From positions 310,001 through 374,000 of the forward strand of contig NZ_CANLCY010000003.1 of the NCBI RefSeq assembly GCF_947489255.1: 64,000 nucleotides of DNA. The letters are read 5' to 3'. Position 1 is the first letter of the stretch. Each line of letters opens with the position of its first letter. A program made the position numbers and the translations under genes. Below, piece after piece: positions 6,631 through 14,562 of this stretch. Below the pieces are notes generated by a model. That model was given only the letters and a program-made list of their open reading frames with translations. It made no database searches and was not told the DNA's origin. The stretch comes from an uncultured Microbacterium sp. (GTDB lineage Bacteria > Actinomycetota > Actinomycetes > Actinomycetales > Microbacteriaceae).

Positions 6631-7959
6631 TCAGTGCGCCAGACGCAGCGCGTCCTCGGCGAGGTGGAAGAAGCCGGACATCGCCTCCGACACCGCCGCG
6701 ACGTCGGTGTCGGCCATCATCAGCACCACCGTCGCCTCCCCCGTCTCATCGCGCACGAACCAGCTGCCGGTGAGCACGCCGCGGCTCGATCCGCCCTTGA
6801 ACGCCACGTACGGCCACGTTCCGACGTCGAGTCCCTGCCCCGGGTTCTCGCTCAGGATGCCGAGCACCTCGGCATCCTGCGTCTGCTGCAGCGCGCGATG
6901 CACGGCGGCGACGTCGGCGGCCGAGGCGAACCAGTCGAAACCGTCCTGCCACTCGGGCGTGACGACCTTCTCGCCCTCGACGGCGAGCGGGGCCGCGTCG
7001 ATGCGGTCGAGGAGCGCGCGCTTGCCCGCCTCGTCGGCCGCCTCCCACTCGGCGCGCACGGCGGGGTCACCCCAGCCGAGGGTGAACAGCTCCTTGGTCG
7101 AGACGAAGGGCCGCAGCGCGGCGGGATCGGAATGACCGCTTCGCGCCACCGCCGCCTCGACGCGCTCGCGTCCGAGCCGGGCGATCAGGAGGTCGGTCGC
7201 GGTGTTGTCGCTGATGCGGATCATCGCCGAGGCCGCCTCGCGCACCGACACCTCGGTGCCGGTGGGAGCATCCTGCAGCTCGCCCGAGGGGAGGCTGCGG
7301 TCGTCGTCGTCGAGCACGAGCGTGTCGTCCCACGACAGGTCGCCGGATGCCACGGCATCCGCCACCGCCAGGAGCACGTACAGCTTGAACACCGATGCCA
7401 GGGGCGCGGAGCGTTCGGCGTCGATCGACACGACCGTCTCGTCGCCGCGCTGCACGAGCGCGCTCACCTGGCCGGGCAGCGCGCGAAGCCGCTGCTCCAC
7501 CTCGTCGAGCGAGGTCGAGGGTTCCCACGCGGGGGCGACCGGACCCAGCAGCATCGTGGTGACGCGCCCCGCGGAGTCGATCGCGAGCGTGAGGTCGAAC
7601 GGGTCGCCGAGGGCACCGGCGAGCGTGGCACGGGCCTGCGTCTCGGTCCCGGTGTAGGCGGTCACGGTGAAGGGCGCCGCCGGACGGATCTGCCGGTTCA
7701 CCATCTCGGCGACCTGCTCGGCCGGCACCTGCTTCTGGAAGTTCTCGTCCAGCACGCGGGCCCACGCGCCGGGGGTGGTGTCGTCCTCGGCCTCGAACAC
7801 GTCGATGATCCACGTCATGCGCTCTCCCACCGGGGTGGCGGGGATGTCGACGGATGCCGCGGGACTCCCGCTCGGAGCGGGTTTCGCGCTCGCGCACGCG
7901 GTGAGGGCGGCGACGGCGACGAGGGAGACGAGGGCGGTGAGGCGACGGGCGAGAGTCAC
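6631..7959 (-). CDS. Beta-lactamase-fold serine hydrolase lipoprotein
   Basis: 442 residues. The N-terminus is a lipoprotein signal with lipobox LTAC (Cys at residue 22), so the protein is anchored outside the membrane. The C-terminal half has the class A beta-lactamase/PBP motifs in order: SVFK (SxxK, near residue 187), SDN (near 249) and KGG (near 386). Residues about 40-150 form a separate region resembling the small N-terminal domain of Cpa-type hydrolases. Start is the GTG at 7959, preceded by GGAAGGACCCCC; the longer ATG frame upstream has no ribosome site. It may hydrolyse beta-lactams or act on peptidoglycan; resistance cannot be claimed from sequence alone. It lies opposite the upstream acidic gene and is not obviously in an operon. 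Confidence 0.88.
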   Translation of the reverse strand: MTLARRLTALVSLVAVAALTACASAKPAPSGSPAASVDIPATPVGERMTWIIDVFEAEDDTTPGAWARVLDENFQKQVPAEQVAEMVNRQIRPAAPFTVTAYTGTETQARATLAGALGDPFDLTLAIDSAGRVTTMLLGPVAPAWEPSTSLDEVEQRLRALPGQVSALVQRGDETVVSIDAERSAPLASVFKLYVLLAVADAVASGDLSWDDTLVLDDDDRSLPSGELQDAPTGTEVSVREAASAMIRISDNTATDLLIARLGRERVEAAVARSGHSDPAALRPFVSTKELFTLGWGDPAVRAEWEAADEAGKRALLDRIDAAPLAVEGEKVVTPEWQDGFDWFASAADVAAVHRALQQTQDAEVLGILSENPGQGLDVGTWPYVAFKGGSSRGVLTGSWFVRDETGEATVVLMMADTDVAAVSEAMSGFFHLAEDALRLAH

Positions 7960-8118
7960 GGGGGTCCTTCCGGCGGGGTCCTCCCACGCTACGAGCACGC
8001 GGCGTCGTCCGCCTCCCTCTCACGGCGGAGGTGCGCGGAGCGGCCACGGCGCCGACAGAGGCGGCCCCCGCGGACGGCCGCCGGTGAGGCGTGTCCGCGG
8101 GATGCCGCCCCGGGGCGC

Positions 8119-9588
8119 TCAGCGCGACGCGGTGCCGCGCGACCCCGCGGCCGTGGCGCGGCGCGCGCGCCAGCCGAGCAGGAGGTCGATCACCACGAAC
8201 GCCGCGAGGGTGTAGCCCACGAGCGGCAGGAACAGCCCGATCGCGATCGCGACGACGAGGACCGCCGCGATCCCCCACCACGGCGCGCGACCGAGCACCC
8301 CGCGCGCGGGGGCGGTCGCGAGGCCGCGGGTCGGCCGCCGCTTCCACCACATCGCGTATCCCAGCACCACCAGGGCCGCGATGCCGAGAGCGAGCGCGAA
8401 CAGCACGAGCTGGTTCGCGAGGCCGAACATCGTCCCCATGTGCAGGTCGATCCCCCAGCGCGACAGCTTCGCCAGCAGCGGGAAGTCGGCGAAGTCGATC
8501 CGGTCGGTCACCTGCATGCTCGATCCGTCGATCGCGACGGCATCCACCTCGGTCGGGAAGCTGCGGTGGATCTCCTGCACCACCCACGCCTTCCCCGCGG
8601 CGGCCGGGGGTTTGATCTCGACGTCTCCGCTGTTGACGTTGATGCGCTGCGCGATCGCGAGGACCGCGTCGAAGGTCGCGGGGTTGGCCGCACCCGTCGG
8701 CGACGACGCCGCGCCGCCGTGTCCGGCATGTCCGGCGTGCTCACCGCCCGCGGCCGCCGCGCCGTCGAGCGAGGTCGTCAGCGCGGGAGTGCCCTCTCCG
8801 ACGGCGGCGCGCAGGTCGGACACGTGGGCTCCCGCGAACGTCGACCAGGTGATGCCCGTCGCCGAGAGGAACACCGCGCCGAGGACGACCCAGATCCCGA
8901 CCGAGGTGTGCCATCCCGACAGCCGTCGGTACCCGGTGTGACGGCGGTTGGGGCGCAGCAGGTCGCGGCGTCCCCGGCGCGAGCGCACGAAGCGTCCGAG
9001 CCACAGCCCGAGTCCCGCGAGAGCGACGATCCCGAGCCAGGATGCCGCGAGCTCGCTGTACCAGCGGCCCGCATCGCCCAGGTGCAACGAACGGTGCAGG
9101 TCGCTGATCCAGTGCCGCAGCGGCAGCGCTCCGCTCGTGCCGTAGACGGGGAGGTCGCCGCGGATCTCGGTCGTGGCGGGGTCGACGAAGATCGCCCGCG
9201 TCGTGCTTTCGGGCAGTGTCTCGTCGGCGAACATGACGCGCGTGGTCGCCCCGGCCTCGGGGGCGGGGCGCACGGCGACGGGCGTCGATCCGTCGCCGAG
9301 ATACGCCTCGGCCGCTTCGACCTGCGCGGCCAACGGCACCCCGGCGGCATCCGAGGCCGCGGTCAGCTCGTGCGCGTAGACGACCTTCTCGAGCGTCGGG
9401 GTGACGGCGTAGAGCGCTCCGCTCACCGCCGCAACGAGGATGAACGGTCCCACGAGGAGACCTGCGAAGAAGTGCAGGCGCCGCAGCAGCGGGGTGAACC
9501 ATCCGCCGCGGCCGGGACGCATGGCCGCACCCGGGCGGGGAGCCGGTGCCTCCGCCGCGGGCTCGGCGGGTTCGATGGTCGTGGTCAC
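8119..9588 (-). CDS. PepSY-associated transmembrane protein (iron/copper uptake-type reductase)
   Basis: 489 residues with about four main transmembrane segments (near 40-65, 190-210, 240-265, 395-420) plus two C-terminal ones, and two extracytoplasmic regions of the PepSY type. The motif LRHWISDLHRSLHLGDAG (about 150-170) supplies the conserved His residues of this family, thought to bind haem in siderophore- or metal-reductase-like proteins. A His-rich insert (EHAGHAGHGG) sits near 300. It starts at GTG 9588, overlapping the DyP stop by 4 bp (GTGA), so it is translationally coupled to the peroxidase gene. Context with CopC and PCuAC suggests a role in envelope copper or haem handling (inference). 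Confidence 0.82.
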   Translation of the reverse strand: MTTTIEPAEPAAEAPAPRPGAAMRPGRGGWFTPLLRRLHFFAGLLVGPFILVAAVSGALYAVTPTLEKVVYAHELTAASDAAGVPLAAQVEAAEAYLGDGSTPVAVRPAPEAGATTRVMFADETLPESTTRAIFVDPATTEIRGDLPVYGTSGALPLRHWISDLHRSLHLGDAGRWYSELAASWLGIVALAGLGLWLGRFVRSRRGRRDLLRPNRRHTGYRRLSGWHTSVGIWVVLGAVFLSATGITWSTFAGAHVSDLRAAVGEGTPALTTSLDGAAAAGGEHAGHAGHGGAASSPTGAANPATFDAVLAIAQRINVNSGDVEIKPPAAAGKAWVVQEIHRSFPTEVDAVAIDGSSMQVTDRIDFADFPLLAKLSRWGIDLHMGTMFGLANQLVLFALALGIAALVVLGYAMWWKRRPTRGLATAPARGVLGRAPWWGIAAVLVVAIAIGLFLPLVGYTLAAFVVIDLLLGWRARRATAAGSRGTASR

Positions 9589-10808
9589 GACAGGATCCCC
9601 TCTCCGATGAAGCCGCCTTCGCGGCATCCCGGTGGCACCGCGAACACCGCCGATCCGATGGGGGTCGTCCACTCGTTGAGGAGATCGAGCTCGTCGAGTC
9701 TGCGTTGGATGGGCACGAACTGCCTTTCGATGTCTGCCTGGAACGACACGAACAGCAGGCCCGCGTCGCTAACCGCGCCGGCGGGCGGCGTCTGGTCGTA
9801 GTTGTAGCCGCGGCGGAAGATCCGCTGCGTGGGGTCATCCGGACGCGAGCGCCGCAGGTGCGAGAACTCGGCGATGACGGGGAAGCCGATGGCATCCGTC
9901 GCGTCGAAGTCGGGTTCGTCGAACTCGTCGGTGCCGGTGAGAGGGGCGCCCGTGGACTGGAACCTCCCGACGGCCTGATCGCGGCCGGGGCGGTCGAGGT
10001 GGTCCCACTTGTCGAGGTCCATGGCGATGCGCCGCACCACCATCCCGGTTCCCCCGGCGAGCCAGCCCTCCCGCGCCCAGACGATGTCGTCGAAGGCGGT
10101 TGTCCCGGGCACCGGGTTGGCGGTGCCGTCGACCTGGCCGAAGAGATTGCGCATCGTCGTCCCGGGGCGCTCGGTGCCGTGCGCCCGACGGAAGCCCTGC
10201 TGCACCCACCGCACGGCGGCGAACGCCCGCGCGTCCTTGAGCAGCATGCGCGCCGCGTGCGCGACGGTCACGGGGTCGTCGGCCGCGACCTGCAGCAGCA
10301 GGTCGCCGTCGCCGTACTCCGGCCGGAGGCGGTCGATCCCGAACGCCGGGAGCGGCTGCAGCCACGCCGGGGCCGACGCTCCGGCGCGCGCGACGAAGGC
10401 CGGTCCGAACCCGAACGTCACCGTCAGTCGCGCGGGGGCGACGGCCAGCTCGGGTTCGGTGTCGGCCAGGGCGCCTCGCCCCTGGGTCAGCCGGGCGGCG
10501 TCGTCGGTGAGGGTGCGCATGAGCCGTCGCATCCCGTCGCGATCGACCTCGGCGAGAAGGTCCAACGCGATGAGCGAGACGTGCGCCTGCGCGTCGGTGT
10601 CCACGCCGGCCTGATGCATCCCGTAGAACGGCACGGTCGTCTCGCCGTTCAGCGGCGTCGACGCCCCGGGATCCTGCGCGCGGGCGGACACGGCCGCGTC
10701 GATCCCGATCGCCGCCGCCGCCCCGACGCCCGCGACCGCCCCGCCGAGCAGGAAGGTGCGTCTGGTCGCACCTCCGCTGTCGGCGGGGCTTCTGTCTCGG
10801 CGGGCCAT
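9585..10808 (-). CDS. Tat-exported DyP-type peroxidase (EfeB/DtpA-like)
   Basis: 407 residues. The twin-arginine signal TRRTFLLGG followed by a hydrophobic stretch (residues 14-45) sends the folded haem protein across the membrane. The family motif GQVDGTANPVPG (GxxDG) carries the catalytic Asp; a proximal His candidate is in AEFSHLRRSRP, followed by the conserved Arg in RIFRRGYNYD. Reaction: H2O2-dependent oxidation of dyes, porphyrins or metal-linked substrates. It shares one base with the PCuAC stop (TGATG) and 4 bp with the PepSY gene, so it is mid-operon. In Streptomyces the similar DtpA receives copper-system support from a PCuAC-like protein, which fits this arrangement. Confidence 0.93.
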   Translation of the reverse strand: MARRDRSPADSGGATRRTFLLGGAVAGVGAAAAIGIDAAVSARAQDPGASTPLNGETTVPFYGMHQAGVDTDAQAHVSLIALDLLAEVDRDGMRRLMRTLTDDAARLTQGRGALADTEPELAVAPARLTVTFGFGPAFVARAGASAPAWLQPLPAFGIDRLRPEYGDGDLLLQVAADDPVTVAHAARMLLKDARAFAAVRWVQQGFRRAHGTERPGTTMRNLFGQVDGTANPVPGTTAFDDIVWAREGWLAGGTGMVVRRIAMDLDKWDHLDRPGRDQAVGRFQSTGAPLTGTDEFDEPDFDATDAIGFPVIAEFSHLRRSRPDDPTQRIFRRGYNYDQTPPAGAVSDAGLLFVSFQADIERQFVPIQRRLDELDLLNEWTTPIGSAVFAVPPGCREGGFIGEGILS

Positions 10809-11332
10809 CAGTGACCCATGTCCATGTCGCTCATGTCGCCGCCCTCGTAGTTCTCGTTCGCGCCCGAGAACTCCTTCACGGGAGCGGTGATCTCAGCCGT
10901 CGAGTCGTCGGCGAAGGTGAGCGTGATGGTCGTCTCCTCGCCGGCGCGCAGCGGCGAGGTGACGTCCATGAACATGAGGTGGTTGCCGCCGGGCGCGAGC
11001 TCGATCGATCCGCCCGCGGGGATGACGAAGCCGCCCTCGACCTCGCGCATCACCATCTGACCGGTCTCGTTCGGCACGGTCTCGTGCAGTTCCATCGCGG
11101 AGGTCGCCTCATCGGTCGCCGAGACGACCGTGAGATCGGTGTCGCCGTCATTGCGCAACTGGCCGAAGCCGGCGGTCATGCCGCTGTCGGCGGCCTTGAC
11201 CCACACGTCGGTCGAGGTGAACGCGTCGGCCTGCGACGAGGCAGGGGTGGTGGATGCCGGGGCGGAGCAGCCCGCGAGGGCGAGAACGGCGGCGGCGGCG
11301 AGGGCGCTGAAGCGCAGGGTACGGAGGGTCAT
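10808..11332 (-). CDS. PCuAC-type periplasmic copper chaperone lipoprotein
   Basis: 174 residues with lipobox ALAGC (Cys near 22). The PCuAC Cu(I) motif is present as a His/Met pair upstream (MELHETVP, GQMVMREV) and NHLMFM downstream, matching the H-x(n)-M-x(21-22)-H-x-M pattern. The C-terminus adds a Met/His tail MSDMDMGH that could also bind copper. It binds Cu(I) outside the membrane and passes it to cuproenzymes. Start ATG at 11332, 10 bp after the CopC stop; its own stop overlaps the DyP start. Confidence 0.92.
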   Translation of the reverse strand: MTLRTLRFSALAAAAVLALAGCSAPASTTPASSQADAFTSTDVWVKAADSGMTAGFGQLRNDGDTDLTVVSATDEATSAMELHETVPNETGQMVMREVEGGFVIPAGGSIELAPGGNHLMFMDVTSPLRAGEETTITLTFADDSTAEITAPVKEFSGANENYEGGDMSDMDMGH

Positions 11333-11342
11333 GAGCAGCCTT

Positions 11343-11897
11343 TCAGGACTGTGCGTCGCGCGCGGCGCGACGGCGGAGGAAGAAGAACACGATGAAGATC
11401 GCGAGGGCGACGGCCGCTCCCGCTGCGGCGACGACCACGACGCGGGGGATCCCGGCCGCATCGTCGACCACCGGATCGGATGCCGCCTCGGCGGCGGGGA
11501 CCGCGGCGGCGCGCTCGAGGGGAGCGCCGTCGCCGACGGTGAAGGGCACGACGCCCGAGATGGGATGACCGTCGCTCGAGACGACGCGCCACCGCACCTC
11601 GTACCCCGCGGCGGGCAGCTCACCGCGCAACGGCACGGTGACCACCCCCGCGGAGAGGAGGGGGTCGGCGCCCGCCCAGTCGACGCCGTCGGCGTCGGCC
11701 ACGACGACCTCGGCGCCCACGTCGAGCACGTCGGCCGAGAAGCTCAGGGAGATCTCATCGGGGGCGGATGCCAGACGCTCACCCTCGGCGGGTGTACTGG
11801 ACAGGAGTTGATCGTGGGCGGATGCCGGGACGATCGACGCCAGAACGACGGCGACGGCCACGACGATCCCGCCCGCGAGGGCACGGAAACGGAACAT
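11343..11897 (-). CDS. CopC-domain copper-binding protein with C-terminal membrane anchor
   Basis: 184 residues. A signal peptide ends ...PASA before HDQLLSSTPAEGE, so the mature protein starts with His, the classic CopC Cu(II) ligand; a second His lies in SSDGHPISG. The CopC beta-barrel covers about residues 28-120, followed by an Ala-rich linker and one transmembrane helix (about 150-173) with a basic cytosolic end. First gene of the four-gene run CopC-PCuAC-DyP-PepSY. ATG at 11897 follows GGAGAG. No CopD membrane domain is fused or adjacent. Confidence 0.93.
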   Translation of the reverse strand: MFRFRALAGGIVVAVAVVLASIVPASAHDQLLSSTPAEGERLASAPDEISLSFSADVLDVGAEVVVADADGVDWAGADPLLSAGVVTVPLRGELPAAGYEVRWRVVSSDGHPISGVVPFTVGDGAPLERAAAVPAAEAASDPVVDDAAGIPRVVVVAAAGAAVALAIFIVFFFLRRRAARDAQS

Positions 11898-12151
11898 GGG
11901 GCACTCTCCGGGTGCACGCGGCACCCGTACATCGGCGCCCGTGCGGAGGCACGGGGCCGCAGCCTCGCGAGCACGGCGGACGAACGGCACGCGCGGCGAT
12001 GCGGGGAGGCATCGGCGTGGCGTCCGTGGCCGGCGCACGAGGGCACGGGAACGAGAAGACGTCCGGACGACGTCGAACGACCCCGCCCGGGCGCACGAGG
12101 CCCCGTCGGGATCGACCACCCCGTCGCCGACTCAGGCCGACGGGGCGGAAC

Positions 12152-12763
12152 TCACGCGGTCCGTGCCGGTGGCCCGCGCCGCCTCGCGGATGCGACGATG
12201 AGCGCCGAGACGGGCCGCACGACGGCCACCACCTCGGCCGAGACGCGGCGCAGTGGCGCCGGTCCGAAGGTCGCCGCGATGATCCGGGCGCGCGCGCGGA
12301 CCCAGGCGATCGAGCGCTGCGCGAGCTCGCGCAGGGCCGCGAGCGTGCGTTCCCCGCGGTGCAGGGCCACGGTGGTGACGAGGGCCGCGACGGCGTGCCA
12401 CGCCCACATCCCGGCATCCGTCGTCATCACGTGCGGCATGGCGCTGCTGGTGACGGCGGCGGGCACGGCTCCGTGGACGTGCCCCTCGGCTCCCGACCGA
12501 TAGCTGCCCAGCACGAAAAGGGTGTGGAACAGCACCTGGCTCACCGCGACCGCCAGGCCGAGCCGCAGCGCCGAGGTGCGGCGGCCGGCCAGCGCGGTGC
12601 ATGCGACGAACGAGAGCGCGAGCGGCACGACGATGCCCAGGATGCCGGGAACCTCACCGCCGCCGGAGACGTGCGACAGCAGGGCGACGAAGGTCGCGAC
12701 GGCAGCGGCGGCGGCACCCCGCGCGACGCGCGTGCCCCGGCCGTGTCGTCGCATGGCCTCCAT
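12152..12763 (-). CDS. Multi-pass membrane protein in copper gene neighbourhood
   Basis: About 203 residues with four to five hydrophobic segments and several His/Met residues in loops (GHVHGAV, MPHVMTT, MWAWHA), followed by a basic helical tail. No family recognised with confidence; similar small His-containing membrane proteins often neighbour CopC genes in actinobacteria. The start is uncertain: ATG 12763 has no clear ribosome site and the next ATG (12754) has GGAGG only two bases away. It is separated from copC by 254 bp of gene-free sequence, so it may be a separate unit. Confidence 0.65.
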   Translation of the reverse strand: MEAMRRHGRGTRVARGAAAAAVATFVALLSHVSGGGEVPGILGIVVPLALSFVACTALAGRRTSALRLGLAVAVSQVLFHTLFVLGSYRSGAEGHVHGAVPAAVTSSAMPHVMTTDAGMWAWHAVAALVTTVALHRGERTLAALRELAQRSIAWVRARARIIAATFGPAPLRRVSAEVVAVVRPVSALIVASARRRGPPARTA

Positions 12764-12872
12764 TGTGTCAGTCACGGCGCACACGCCCGACCGGATCGTC
12801 GCGATGTCGAGCGACCGCGCGCCCCCGAGGACGACCGGCTCGCTACGATCGGCTGCGACGACAGGAGTCCCC

Positions 12873-13895
12873 GTGACCGATCACCCGCCGGCTGGGCACC
12901 CCCGCGCCGTCATCACCGGCGCGAGCGGATTCGTCGGGCGAGCGCTGACCCGCGCGTTCGCGCAGGACGGCTTCGACGTCGACACCGTCGGCCGATCCGG
13001 AACGGTCACCTGGGCCGATCCCGGCGGGATCGCGCGTCTCGTCGACGGCGCCGACGTACTGATCAACCTCGCCGGCAAGATCGTGTCGTGCCGGTACACC
13101 GACGCAAACCGCGACGAGATCCTGCGCTCCCGCGTCGACACCACGCGTGCTCTGCACGCCGCCGTCGCCGCGGCCGGGCGACCGCCGCGCGTGTGGATGA
13201 ACGCCTCCACCGCCACGATCTACCGCCACGAGACCGAACGCGGCAACGACGAGACCGACGGCGTGATCGGCGAGGGGTTCTCGGTCGACGTGGCCACGAG
13301 CTGGGAGCGCGCGTTCTTCTCGGGCGACCTGCCCGCGACCCGGCGCGTGGCCCTGCGCATGGCCATCGTCCTCGGCGACGGTCCCGCCACCCGGATGCTG
13401 TTCGCTCTCGCGAAGCTCGGACTCGGCGGGCCGCAGATCGACAGCTGGTGGTTCCCGCACCGTCGCTACCGTGGGATCGGCGCCCGCCCCACCGGTCCCG
13501 TGTGGTCGTCGTGGCATCGCTCGCGCGGGTATCAGCGCTTCAGCTGGATCCACATCGACGACGTGGTGGCATCCGTCCGCTTCCTCCGCGACGACGAGGC
13601 GCTCTCGGGGCCCGTCAACCTCGTCGCTCCGGGCGTCAGCGACAACCGCACCCTCATGCGCGAACTGCGGCGGGTGGCCCGGATGCCGTTCGGCCTGCCG
13701 GCGTGGCGCTGGATGCTCGATCCGGCGATGGCCCTGCTGCGCAACGAACCCGAGCTGGTGCTCAAGAGCCGCTGGGCCGTCCCCCGGGCGCTCACCGAGG
13801 CGGGCTTCACGTTCGAGTTCTCCGAGCTGGGCAGCGCTCTCGACGATGTCGCCGCGTCGCGTCGGCCGCGGGCGCGCGACCTGTTCTCGGCCTGA
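12873..13895 (+). CDS. TIGR01777-type NAD-dependent epimerase with DUF1731
   Basis: 340 residues. N-terminal Rossmann NAD site VITGASGFVGRAL (about 13-25), central WERAFF and LRMAIVLGDG segments characteristic of the SulA/YfcH-type extended SDR family, and a C-terminal DUF1731 region (about 290-335, RWAVPRALTEAGFTFEF). Function in this family is not defined; sugar-nucleotide or small-molecule oxidoreduction is assumed. GTG start at 12873 preceded by ACAGGAG, with TACGAT 25 bases upstream as a possible -10. The residues YRGIGARPTGPVWSSW (about 198-213) are a lineage insertion. Confidence 0.88.
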   Translation: MTDHPPAGHPRAVITGASGFVGRALTRAFAQDGFDVDTVGRSGTVTWADPGGIARLVDGADVLINLAGKIVSCRYTDANRDEILRSRVDTTRALHAAVAAAGRPPRVWMNASTATIYRHETERGNDETDGVIGEGFSVDVATSWERAFFSGDLPATRRVALRMAIVLGDGPATRMLFALAKLGLGGPQIDSWWFPHRRYRGIGARPTGPVWSSWHRSRGYQRFSWIHIDDVVASVRFLRDDEALSGPVNLVAPGVSDNRTLMRELRRVARMPFGLPAWRWMLDPAMALLRNEPELVLKSRWAVPRALTEAGFTFEFSELGSALDDVAASRRPRARDLFSA

Positions 13896-13999
13896 GACGC
13901 GTGCGGCGGCTCGCAAACGCCGCAGAACGACGACGCCGCCCCGACGCGTCAGCCCGGGGGCGGTTCGCGTGGAGCGGCGTCGGCATGCGACCGGTGTGA

Positions 14000-14158
14000 C
14001 TAGACCTGTCGACGGATGAAGCGCATGAGCGCGGCGATGATGCCGATGATCAGGATGATGATCCCGATCCACAGCAAGAACTTCACGGCCTCGACGAAGA
14101 CGCCGAGGAACAGGAGCACGAGGCCCACGATGACGAGGATGATGGCGAGAGCTGGCAT
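14000..14158 (-). CDS. 52-residue two-helix membrane protein
   Basis: A very small protein: MPALAIILVIVGLVLLFLG..., a first hydrophobic helix, a short AVKFLLW turn, a second helix IIILIIGIIAAL and a basic end RFIRRQV. Start ATG 14158 is preceded by a weak GTGGAA. It is divergent from the acidic repeat protein at 14301 with the inverted CTTGACACGC motif between them. Function unknown; resembles small envelope-stress proteins of actinobacteria in size only. Confidence 0.75.
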   Translation of the reverse strand: MPALAIILVIVGLVLLFLGVFVEAVKFLLWIGIIILIIGIIAALMRFIRRQV

Positions 14159-14198
14159 GTGTTCCACCCTGCACCTCCGGGTGGACTCGCGCCGCGGC

Positions 14199-14237
14199 CT
14201 TGACACGCGTCGGGCCGCGCCGCAGGAGCGTGTCAAG
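14199..14237. promoter_or_regulatory. Perfect inverted repeat CTTGACACGC / GCGTGTCAAG
   Basis: Ten-base arms at 14199-14208 and 14228-14237, 19 bases apart, between divergent small genes. Resembles the pair at 2850-2930. A putative -10 (TAGCGT) for the rightward gene lies downstream near 14265, too far for TTGACA to be its -35, so an operator is favoured. Confidence 0.5.
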
Positions 14238-14300
14238 ACGGTCGCGGCCGCGGCATCCGACGGCTAGCGTCGAGCACACCACGACCCCGAGGAGGCGGCA

Positions 14301-14561
14301 ATGGCCGATCGCGACGTCAACGGACACGGCACGGGACCCGGCGAGGGCGAGTACACCGACGTCCAACTGCCCGACGGCGAGATGGACCGCGGCAGCGCCG
14401 ACCAGCCCGGCGAGTACATCGACCGCCAGAACGCCGACGGCAGCGAGAGCCGCCCGCGCGCCGACGAGGCCGGCGCCTACACCGACGTCGAGCAGTCGAG
14501 CGGCCACGAGTCGCGTGAAGACCTCGACGACCCGGGCGAGTACACCGACCGCGATCGCTGA
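14301..14561 (+). CDS. Acidic protein with four GEYTD-type repeats
   Basis: 86 residues, very rich in Asp, Glu, Gly. The motif (P)G-E/A-Y-T/I-D recurs with tyrosines at 18, 39, 60 and 82, i.e. a period of about 21 residues: GEYTDVQL, GEYIDRQN, GAYTDVEQ, GEYTDRDR. No signal or membrane segment. Strong ribosome site GAGGAGGCGGCA before ATG 14301; promoter -10-like TAGCGT near 14265. I do not recognise a named family. The regular aromatic-acidic repeat suggests ion binding or a disordered protectant (inference). Confidence 0.8.
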   Translation: MADRDVNGHGTGPGEGEYTDVQLPDGEMDRGSADQPGEYIDRQNADGSESRPRADEAGAYTDVEQSSGHESREDLDDPGEYTDRDR

Positions 14562-14562
14562 G

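Noticed and set aside
6631..7959. Calling the serine hydrolase an antibiotic-resistance beta-lactamase
   Set aside because: It has SxxK, SDN and KGG but is a lipoprotein with an extra N-terminal domain; I could not identify the Glu166-type residue with confidence.
6625..9801. A 1058-codon open frame on the plus strand across two minus-strand genes
   Set aside because: High GC leaves antisense frames open. The product is Arg/Gly/His-rich with no domain, and the minus strand carries SxxK/SDN/KGG and PepSY signatures.
12152..12763. CopD domain for the copper operon
   Set aside because: The protein is too short and lacks the CopD helix pattern; only scattered His and Met residues hint at copper.
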